From the NCBI RefSeq assembly GCF_000764025.1, contig NZ_KN234755.1, positions 17,569 through 81,568 on the forward strand: a stretch of 64,000 bases of DNA, given 5' to 3'. The notes under the pieces are model-generated. The model had not been told where the DNA came from. It ran no database searches and saw nothing but the letters and a program-made list of their open reading frames with translations. Made by a program: the position numbers and the translations under genes. Of this stretch, positions 58,312 to 64,000 are shown in pieces (positions within the stretch are counted from its first letter, which is position 1; each line of letters starts with the position of its first letter). Source of the stretch: Pseudohaliea rubra DSM 19751 (lineage in GTDB: Bacteria; Pseudomonadota; Gammaproteobacteria; Pseudomonadales; Halieaceae).

Positions 58312-59343
58312 TCAGCGGGCAAGGGCCGAGGACAGCATCCGGGAGGTCACATCAACGATGGGGATCACCCGATCATAGGCCATGCGCGTTGGGCCGATGA
58401 CCCCGAGCACGCCGAGGGGCCGGCGGCCATCGCCATACGGTGCCGTGATCACGCTGAAATCGCCGAAGACCTCGTAGCCCGCCTCCTCGCCGATAAAAAT
58501 CTGTACGCCATCAGCCCGGGTGCAGCGCTCCAGCAGGTGCAGGAGATCTTTCTTGCGCTCGAACACCTCGAAGAGCTCCCGCAGCTTGTCCACGTCCTCG
58601 GCGCCGGCGCTGTCCAGCAGATGCGCCTCGCCGGCGACCAGGCAATCCTCGTCGCGCTCCTCCGGATCCAGGGCCTGGCTGGCCAGGTCCAGCGTGGCCG
58701 TCAGGTAATCGTCGATGCGGCTGCGCGCTTCGCGCATCTCGCCGAGAAGCTGTTCTTTAACACGATCCAGGGGCTGCCCACCGAAGCGCTGGTTGACCAG
58801 CGCCGCCGCCTCGCGCAATTCACGGTCGCTGAAGTCCCGGGCTGTGTGAATGATGCGGTTCTGCACCTCGCGCTCGTTAATGACGAGGATGACCAGGACC
58901 CGCCGGTCTGACAGCGGCAGGAACTCCACCTGTCGAAGCTGCTGCGCCTCCTGCCGGGGCACCGTGACGATACCGGCCTGGGAAGTGATCGCCGACAGTA
59001 GGGAGGAGGCGGTCTGTACCAGGTCCGTGGAGCTTTTGTCCGGATTCAGGGCAGACCGCAGGATATCGACGGAGGCATCGTCCAGCGCCTTGACCTCGAG
59101 CAGGCTGTCAACGAAAAACCGGTAACCCAGGGCCGTGGGGATCCGGCCCGCGCTGGTATGCGGCGAGTGCAGATAGCCGCGCTCCTCAAGGTCCGACATG
59201 ACATTGCGGATCGTGGCGGCGCTGACCGGCAGCCCCGCCTCTTCCTGCAGCGAGCGCGAGCCCACCGGCTGGCCGTCGCGGATATGCCGCTGCACCAGTG
59301 CCCTGAGCAGCGTTCGCGCCCTGTCCGAAATTTCCTCGTGCAC
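58312..59343 (-). CDS. hrcA: Heat-inducible transcription repressor HrcA
   Basis: The GTG start at 59341-59343 gives 343 residues. The N-terminal winged helix contains SRSLQEEAGLPVSAATIRNVMSDLEERGYL, followed by SPHTSAGRIPTALGYRFFVDSLL and the C-terminal GVLGVIGPTRMAYDRVIPIVD. HrcA normally represses chaperone genes by binding the CIRCE inverted repeat. I could not find CIRCE upstream of hrcA, grpE or dnaK here, so its targets may be elsewhere, such as groESL. Confidence 0.96.
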   Translation of the reverse strand: MHEEISDRARTLLRALVQRHIRDGQPVGSRSLQEEAGLPVSAATIRNVMSDLEERGYLHSPHTSAGRIPTALGYRFFVDSLLEVKALDDASVDILRSALNPDKSSTDLVQTASSLLSAITSQAGIVTVPRQEAQQLRQVEFLPLSDRRVLVILVINEREVQNRIIHTARDFSDRELREAAALVNQRFGGQPLDRVKEQLLGEMREARSRIDDYLTATLDLASQALDPEERDEDCLVAGEAHLLDSAGAEDVDKLRELFEVFERKKDLLHLLERCTRADGVQIFIGEEAGYEVFGDFSVITAPYGDGRRPLGVLGVIGPTRMAYDRVIPIVDVTSRMLSSALAR

Positions 59344-59478
59344 GGTTGATCCGTCGCTTGTGTTGCCTGTCTTGTATCACAGCGGAGGGTAGGCGCAAAG
59401 GGAAGGACGGCCGCGATGTTTCCCGGGGGCGGTGTCTACGGTATAACGGTTTGTCATCCATGAGCGCGCGTCAAGTCC

Positions 59479-61134
59479 ATGCTGGTACACCTGAGCATCC
59501 GCAACTACACCGTGGTCGAGGCCCTCGAGGTAGAGCTCGGGCAGGGCATGACCGCCATCACCGGCGAGACCGGAGCCGGTAAATCCATCATGCTCGACGC
59601 TCTCGGCCTTTGCCTGGGCGACCGCGCGGATCGATCGGCCATCCGCCCGGGCTGCGAGCGCGCCGAGGTCACGGCCACCTTCGATCTCGCCGACCTGCCC
59701 ACGGCCCGGGCCTGGCTGGCCGAGCGGGACCTGCCTGCGGAGGAATGCATCCTGCGCAGGGTTGTCGCCGGAGACCGCTCCCGCGCCTACATCAACGGCA
59801 GTCCGGCGCCCCTGCAGCAGTGCGCGGAGCTCGGCCGGCACCTCGCTGACATCCACAGCCAGCATGCCCATCAGTCCCTGCTCCGGCGCGAGACCCAGCG
59901 GGCCCTTCTCGACAGCTACGCCGGTGCGGGCAGGGCCGCAGCGCAGGTCGCATCGCTGGCCCGGGAGTGGCAGGAGACGCGTGACGCCCTTGAGGCGCTG
60001 CGCGGTGCAGGCGATGAAGGCGAGGCGCGACGGCAACTGCTCGAATACCAGGTCCGCGAACTGGAAGAGCTGGCCCTGGGCGAGAACGAGCTGACAGCGC
60101 TGGAGGCCGAGGAAAAGCAGCTCGCCGGCGCTGAGGACATCCTCGCCAGCGCCGGTGAGGCGCGGGAGCTGTGCGAACAGCTTGAGGCCAGCGCCCAGCG
60201 TGCCCGGCGGCTCATCGAAGCCGACCGGCACCCCGGGAAGCACCTCACCAACGCCCGGGAAATGCTCGAGTCCGCGGCCATTCAGGCCGGTGAGGCGCAG
60301 GCGGACCTGCAGCACTACCTCGATACCATAGAGATCAGCCCGGAGCGACTTGCCGCCGTGCAGCAGCGCCTGGAGCAGGTCTACGCCGTGGCGCGCAAGC
60401 ATCACGTGCAGCCGGAGGCGCTGCGCGAGGAGCATGCCACCCTCGCTGCAGAGCTCGAGCGCCTGGGCGGGGGCGAGGCCCAGGCCGAGGCCCTTGCCGG
60501 TCGCCTGCGCGAGCTGGAGAGCGCCTGGGAAGACGCCGCCACAAAGCTCAGCGCGGCGCGGCGCAAGGCGGCCAGGAAGCTCCAGCGGGAGACCGCTAAA
60601 GGTCTCGACAGCCTGTCCATGGGGCAGTGCAACTTCGAAGTGCAGTTGGCCCCGCGGGAGGCGCGGGCGCCACACCCGGCCGGAGCCGAGACCGTCGAGC
60701 TGCTGATCGCCACCAATCCCGGCGCCGCGCCTCAGCCCCTGGCGCGCATCGCCTCCGGCGGCGAGCTGTCGCGCATCAGCCTGGCGATCCAGGTGGTCAC
60801 GGCGAGCGCCACCACCGTGCCTACCATGGTCTTCGACGAGGTGGATGTCGGTATCGGCGGCGCCGTCGCCGAGGTAGTGGGCCGGCTTCTGCGGCGCCTT
60901 GCCAACGGCGCCCAGGTCCTCTGCGTCACCCACCTGCCGCAGGTAGCTGCGCAGGCACACCGGCAGCTCAAGGTGAGCAAGGAAGGTGATCGCAAGGCGG
61001 TGCGCACGGCGCTCGCCGCCCTGGACGAGGACAGCCGGGTAGCGGAAGTGGCGCGAATGCTCGGCGGGGTCAAGGTCACGGACCAGACTCTGGCCCACGC
61101 GCGGGAAATGCTCGAGGCAGCGGCGGCGGGGTGA
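59479..61134 (+). CDS. recN: DNA repair protein RecN
   Basis: The 551-residue SMC-like protein opens MLVHLSIRNYTVVEALEVEL with Walker A GETGAGKSIMLDAL near residue 33. Two coiled-coil regions fill the middle, and the C-terminal ATPase half has ASGGELSRISLAIQVV (ABC signature), TMVFDEVDVGIGG (Walker B) and CVTHLPQVAAQAHRQLKVSK. RecN acts early in double-strand break repair. Divergent from hrcA over 135 bases; I saw no convincing LexA box there. Confidence 0.97.
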   Translation: MLVHLSIRNYTVVEALEVELGQGMTAITGETGAGKSIMLDALGLCLGDRADRSAIRPGCERAEVTATFDLADLPTARAWLAERDLPAEECILRRVVAGDRSRAYINGSPAPLQQCAELGRHLADIHSQHAHQSLLRRETQRALLDSYAGAGRAAAQVASLAREWQETRDALEALRGAGDEGEARRQLLEYQVRELEELALGENELTALEAEEKQLAGAEDILASAGEARELCEQLEASAQRARRLIEADRHPGKHLTNAREMLESAAIQAGEAQADLQHYLDTIEISPERLAAVQQRLEQVYAVARKHHVQPEALREEHATLAAELERLGGGEAQAEALAGRLRELESAWEDAATKLSAARRKAARKLQRETAKGLDSLSMGQCNFEVQLAPREARAPHPAGAETVELLIATNPGAAPQPLARIASGGELSRISLAIQVVTASATTVPTMVFDEVDVGIGGAVAEVVGRLLRRLANGAQVLCVTHLPQVAAQAHRQLKVSKEGDRKAVRTALAALDEDSRVAEVARMLGGVKVTDQTLAHAREMLEAAAAG

Positions 61135-61148
61135 CGCCGCCGACAGGG

Positions 61149-61574
61149 TCAGCCCTCGCCCTGCCCTTTCTTGCGCACGTAAAGCACCAGGGAGTGGTCG
61201 ACCAGCTCGTAACCGTGCTCAGCGGCAATCTTCCGCTGGCGCTCCTCGATGACTTCGTCATGAAACTCGATGACGTCGTTACTATCGACGCAGACCATGT
61301 GGTCGTGGTGCTCCCCCTTGGCCAGCTCGAACACCGAGTGACCGGTCTCGAAGTTATGGCGGGTAACGAGCCCCGCGGACTCGAACTGCGTGAGCACGCG
61401 ATAGACCGTCGCCAGCCCTACGTCGTCACCGGCATCGAGCAGGGCGCGGTAGACGTCCTCCGCACTCATGTGCTGCGACTGCGCCTCGGCGGCATCGAGA
61501 ATCTGCAGGATTTTAACGCGCGGCAGTGTGACTTTGAGGCCGGCGTTGCGCAGCTCCTGATTTTCTTGAGCCAT
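61149..61574 (-). CDS. fur: Ferric uptake regulator Fur
   Basis: ATG 61574 gives 141 residues. The winged helix includes GLKVTLPRVKILQIL and VGLATVYRVLTQFESAGLV; the metal-binding histidines lie in KGEHHDHMVCVDSNDVIEFHDEVIEE in pieces near residue 88. Only one cysteine (Cys93) of the usual CxxC zinc pair is visible and the C-terminal cysteines are absent, as in Pseudomonas-type Fur. It represses iron uptake genes when iron is sufficient. Divergent from bamE, the standard gammaproteobacterial arrangement. Confidence 0.97.
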   Translation of the reverse strand: MAQENQELRNAGLKVTLPRVKILQILDAAEAQSQHMSAEDVYRALLDAGDDVGLATVYRVLTQFESAGLVTRHNFETGHSVFELAKGEHHDHMVCVDSNDVIEFHDEVIEERQRKIAAEHGYELVDHSLVLYVRKKGQGEG

Positions 61575-61646
61575 GGTCGGGGGTTCTCTGGTCTCTCGCG
61601 TGCCGGTATGATGCCACCCTTGATTTCCGAGGGAAAGCACTGCCCC

Positions 61647-62057
61647 ATGCGCGTCCTCATCGCCAGTCTGCTCCTGCTCTGCCTCAGCGCCTGCGGCTTC
61701 GTCGGCTTCCCGGGCGTCTACAAGATCAACATCGAGCAGGGCAACATTATTACCCAGGACATCGTCGACCAGCTCGAGCCGGGCATGAGCCGGCGCCAGG
61801 TGCGCTTCATCCTCGGCACCCCCCTGGTGGAAGACAGCTTCAACCAGGACCGCTGGGACTACCCCTACGAGATCAAGCTCGGGGATGAGATCATCCGCAG
61901 GGCGATGGTCGCGGTCTACTTTGACGGGGACCGGCTTGTCGACGTAACGGGGGATTACCTTCCGGCCTGGGCGGAGGGCGCGGCAGAGGCAGAGGCAGAG
62001 GCAGAGGCAGAGGCAGAGGCAGAGACAGCAGACACCCCGGCAGGGGACGCCAGCTAG
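61647..62057 (+). CDS. bamE: Outer membrane assembly lipoprotein BamE
   Basis: ATG 61647 gives 136 residues. The lipobox LSAC is near residue 17, followed by GVYKINIEQGNIITQ and LEPGMSRRQVRFILGTPLVEDSF, the BamE signature. BamE is part of the BAM complex that inserts beta-barrel proteins into the outer membrane. The C terminus ends in an Ala-Glu repeat coded by a hexanucleotide tract, beyond the conserved domain. Divergent from fur. Confidence 0.95.
   Translation: MRVLIASLLLLCLSACGFVGFPGVYKINIEQGNIITQDIVDQLEPGMSRRQVRFILGTPLVEDSFNQDRWDYPYEIKLGDEIIRRAMVAVYFDGDRLVDVTGDYLPAWAEGAAEAEAEAEAEAEAETADTPAGDAS
61983..62024 (+). repeat. GCAGAG hexanucleotide microsatellite in bamE
   Basis: Seven perfect tandem copies of GCAGAG code for (Ala-Glu)7 near the BamE C terminus. 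Because the unit is 6 bases, gain or loss of copies keeps the frame and changes only the tail length. Confidence 0.97.
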
Positions 62058-62071
62058 GGCTCGCCGCACCC

Positions 62072-62094
62072 ACCCCGGAAATCACTCCCGGGGT
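62072..62094. terminator. Hairpin between convergent bamE and rnfH
   Basis: ACCCCGG (62072-62078) pairs with CCGGGGT (62088-62094) around 9 bases. It sits between the stops of bamE and rnfH and could act in both directions, though no strong T-run follows. Confidence 0.4.
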
Positions 62095-62108
62095 TCCCAA
62101 CGCCAGGC

Positions 62109-62438
62109 TTAAGGCTCTTCAGCACCGTCCTCACCAGCGCGACGTGCCTTCGCCTTCTCTGCCCGTGCCTTGCGCGCAGCTTTCGGATCAGCCTTGAGAC
62201 CCCGGTAGATCTCGACCCGGTCGCCGGCCTTGAGCGGCTGCTGCGGCGGCACCGCCTGTCCGAACACGCCCAGGTGGGTCCCGGCATCAATGACCAGCCC
62301 GGGAAACTCCTGCTCGATACCCGACTGCTGGGCGGCCTCCAGGGCCGTCGTGCCCGCCGTCACCTCCAGGGGCACGATCAGCTGTCGCTCCGGCAGCGCA
62401 TAGGCGACCTCCACAGCGATCAGCTTACCGTCGCTCAT
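62109..62438 (-). CDS. rnfH: RnfH family ubiquitin-like protein
   Basis: The 109-residue protein has the RnfH/UPF0125 core: VEVAYALPERQLIVPLEV near residue 8, GVFGQAVPPQQPLKAGDRVEIYRGL in pieces near 57, then a basic Lys/Arg/Ala tail. Function is not settled; the fold is beta-grasp. It overlaps ratA by 4 bases, the usual ratA-rnfH pair. Confidence 0.92.
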   Translation of the reverse strand: MSDGKLIAVEVAYALPERQLIVPLEVTAGTTALEAAQQSGIEQEFPGLVIDAGTHLGVFGQAVPPQQPLKAGDRVEIYRGLKADPKAARKARAEKAKARRAGEDGAEEP

Positions 62439-62866
62439 CCGTAGAGCTGCCCGGCACGACGGACAACCGCGTCGACGAGGTTGTTCGTCACCCGCTCGAA
62501 GAGGCGGCCCGCTGCGGCGCCGAGCAGGCTCGAGCGCACGACGAAATCGAGTTCCAGGGAGACCTTGCAGGCCGCATCACCGAGGGCCTGGAAGTGCCAG
62601 CGTCCGGCGAAGCGCTCAAAGGGCCCATCCTTCAACTCGAGGACAATACTTTCCGGTGCCAGCAGCTGGTTCCGCGTGGTGAAGCTCTGGGCAATGCCGC
62701 CACGGGACAGATCGAGGCGCGCCTCCATGGTGACGCCGTCCTGGCGCAGAACCTGCGCGCCAACACAGCCTTCCATGTACTGCGGGTAGGCCTCGATATC
62801 GTTGACGAGGTCGAAGAGCTGCCGCTGCGTGTAGGGCAAAAGAGCGCTGCGGTTGATGGCGGGCAT
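62435..62866 (-). CDS. ratA: RatA-type START/SRPBCC family protein
   Basis: From ATG 62866 the product is 143 residues (an ATG at 62893 is also in frame). It opens MPAINRSALLPYTQRQLFDL and continues VNDIEAYPQYMEGCVGAQV, the family's conserved start. Members include E. coli RatA/PasT and mitochondrial Coq10; ubiquinone binding and, in E. coli, inhibition of 70S ribosome assembly have been proposed. It is co-translated with rnfH. Confidence 0.92.
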   Translation of the reverse strand: MPAINRSALLPYTQRQLFDLVNDIEAYPQYMEGCVGAQVLRQDGVTMEARLDLSRGGIAQSFTTRNQLLAPESIVLELKDGPFERFAGRWHFQALGDAACKVSLELDFVVRSSLLGAAAGRLFERVTNNLVDAVVRRAGQLYG

Positions 62867-62923
62867 GCTGGGTGCGATCCATGTCCTGGCCATGGTCTGG
62901 CCGTATCCGGGAGTGGGCGCCGG

Positions 62924-64000
62924 TCAGGAGCCCGGCGCAGCGAGCCGGAACCATACGACAAGCAGCCCCAGGGGAGCAACAAAGCGCAGCAGCAGGAGCC
63001 AGAGCCGGAAGAATCGGTCCGACTCGCGGTAGAGCTCCCGCCGCAGCAGCTCCGGGTCCATGCACCAGCCGACGAAGGTCGCCGCCGCGAGAGCGCCGAG
63101 CGGGATCAGCCAGGCGGTGGTCACCTGCTCCAGCAGCGGTAAAAGCCCGGCAAAGGGCGACTCCGGAGGGAGGGAGAAGGCCACGGCGAGGGCCAGCAGC
63201 CAGACGGTCACGCCCACCGCCAGTGCTCCCTGCCAGCGCCGCAGGAGCAGCCGTTGGCAGAGGGTCGCCACCGCCGGCTCCAGGAGCGCCACCGCCGTCC
63301 CCAGCGCTGCCAGGGCAACGAGGAAGAAAAACAGCATGCCGTAGGCATCACCCTCCTGGAGATTGCCGAAGGCATAGGGCAGGCTCACGAAGAGGAGCCC
63401 CGGCCCCATGTCCGGTGCAATGTTGTTGGCAAAGACCACCGGGAAGATCGCAATGCCGGCGGCGAGTGCCGCGGCACTGTCGAAGATCGCCACCGCAAGA
63501 ACGGAGCGTCCCAGGGGCACGCGCTCCGGCGCATAGCTGCCGTAGCTCAGGCCCACCGCCAGACCGATGCCCAGGGTGAACAGAGCCTGGCCAAAGGCCA
63601 CGAGCAGTGTGTCGTCGCGGAAGTCCAGCGGCTGGGTGGAGAAGAGGAAGGCCTGTGCTGCCGGCAGATCACCGTGATCCAGGGCGAAATCGATAAGCAG
63701 CCAGAACAGCGCCATGATCGACGGCAACAGCACCCAGGCAAGGGCGCCGGCACCGCGGCGCACACCCGACGCCGAGACAGCAACCGCCGCGGCGAGGAAC
63801 AGGGTCTGCCAGGCCAGCATGCGCCAGGGGGCGGCGAGCAGCCCGTCGAGGAAGGCAGCGACATCCCGGGGGCTGGCCGCTGCGAAGGTTCCCCGCCCCA
63901 GGTGCCAGGCATAAGCCAGGGACCAGCCGCTAACCACCACACCATAACCCAGCACCGCCAGGGCCGTGATGGCGCCAAGCAATCCCCAGGCGCCCCAGCC
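62924..64000 (-). CDS. Neurotransmitter:sodium symporter (NSS/SNF) family transporter, 5' end beyond the window
   Basis: The frame is open to the right edge, so the N terminus with the first helices is missing; 358 codons plus stop are visible. About eight to nine membrane helices remain. Family landmarks include the LSYGSYAP stretch, ALAAGIAIFPVVFANN and the GPGLLFVSLPYAFGNL block. NSS proteins import amino acids or related solutes with sodium. The substrate cannot be read. The C-terminal tail ends soon after the last helix. Confidence 0.9.
   Translation of the reverse strand, partial: GWGAWGLLGAITALAVLGYGVVVSGWSLAYAWHLGRGTFAAASPRDVAAFLDGLLAAPWRMLAWQTLFLAAAVAVSASGVRRGAGALAWVLLPSIMALFWLLIDFALDHGDLPAAQAFLFSTQPLDFRDDTLLVAFGQALFTLGIGLAVGLSYGSYAPERVPLGRSVLAVAIFDSAAALAAGIAIFPVVFANNIAPDMGPGLLFVSLPYAFGNLQEGDAYGMLFFFLVALAALGTAVALLEPAVATLCQRLLLRRWQGALAVGVTVWLLALAVAFSLPPESPFAGLLPLLEQVTTAWLIPLGALAAATFVGWCMDPELLRRELYRESDRFFRLWLLLLRFVAPLGLLVVWFRLAAPGS

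Noticed and set aside
59344..59478. LexA box or CIRCE in the hrcA-recN gap
   Set aside because: Read on both strands, no convincing CTGT-N8-ACAG or TTAGCACTC-type element was found.

Overview
The window is about 64 kb from the chromosome of a G+C-rich, free-living gammaproteobacterium. The block recN / hrcA-grpE-dnaK-dnaJ-dapB / fur-bamE-rnfH-ratA, together with aceK, fabV, a xcp-like type II secretion operon, several acyl-CoA enzymes and a sodium-dependent transporter, suggests a marine lineage near Halieaceae/OM60-NOR5. That placement is inferred from gene content and was not tested. Genes are tightly packed with many 4-base start/stop overlaps. No stretch over 300 bases lacks a gene. I saw no tRNA, rRNA, CRISPR array or insertion sequence.

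Layout. 1-8.0 kb: type II secretion operon on the minus strand (gspE-F-G-H-I-J-K-L-M, a gspC-like gene, and the first codons of another gene). 8.2-11.9 kb: acyl-CoA synthetase, metallo-beta-lactamase-fold hydrolase and the enoyl reductase FabV. 11.9-16.8 kb: a four-gene glucosylglycerate module holding synthase, phosphatase, phosphorylase and glycerate kinase. 16.8-21.3 kb: pyruvate dehydrogenase E2 and E1. 21.5-30.6 kb: M16 lipoprotein protease, PerM-type permease, O-acyltransferase, TusA, BepA-like M48 protease and NadA.

30.6-43.1 kb, all on the plus strand, is the most unusual part. It holds a response regulator with GGDEF and EAL domains, a secreted subtilisin-like protease with its own propeptide, a small secreted protein that ends in eight near-identical 13-residue units (AGYKWGIR core), and two very large beta-propeller sensor kinases. 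The first kinase is a complete hybrid (HisKA-HATPase-REC-HPt). The second has an ATPase domain but no recognisable phosphoacceptor histidine. From about 34.5 to 42.3 kb base composition is visibly richer in A+T than the surroundings, and the change back to host-like composition falls inside the second kinase gene. The protease tail carries a WGIK motif that echoes the WGIR core of the repeats. I propose, as a hypothesis, a locus in which a repeat precursor is secreted, cut into many copies of one peptide and sensed or used by the neighbouring proteins.

43.1-53.5 kb: acyl-CoA and housekeeping genes, including enoyl-CoA hydratase, 3-methyladenine glycosylase, a tandem-fused double TetR repressor with a perfect palindrome upstream, TesB, a histidine phosphatase overlapping AceK, an SDR enzyme, two acyl-CoA dehydrogenases and a CnoX-like thioredoxin. 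53.5-59.3 kb: dapB, dnaJ, dnaK, grpE and hrcA, with sigma-32-like promoters before grpE and dnaK. 59.5-64 kb: recN, fur, bamE, rnfH, ratA and a truncated neurotransmitter:sodium symporter family gene that runs off the right edge.
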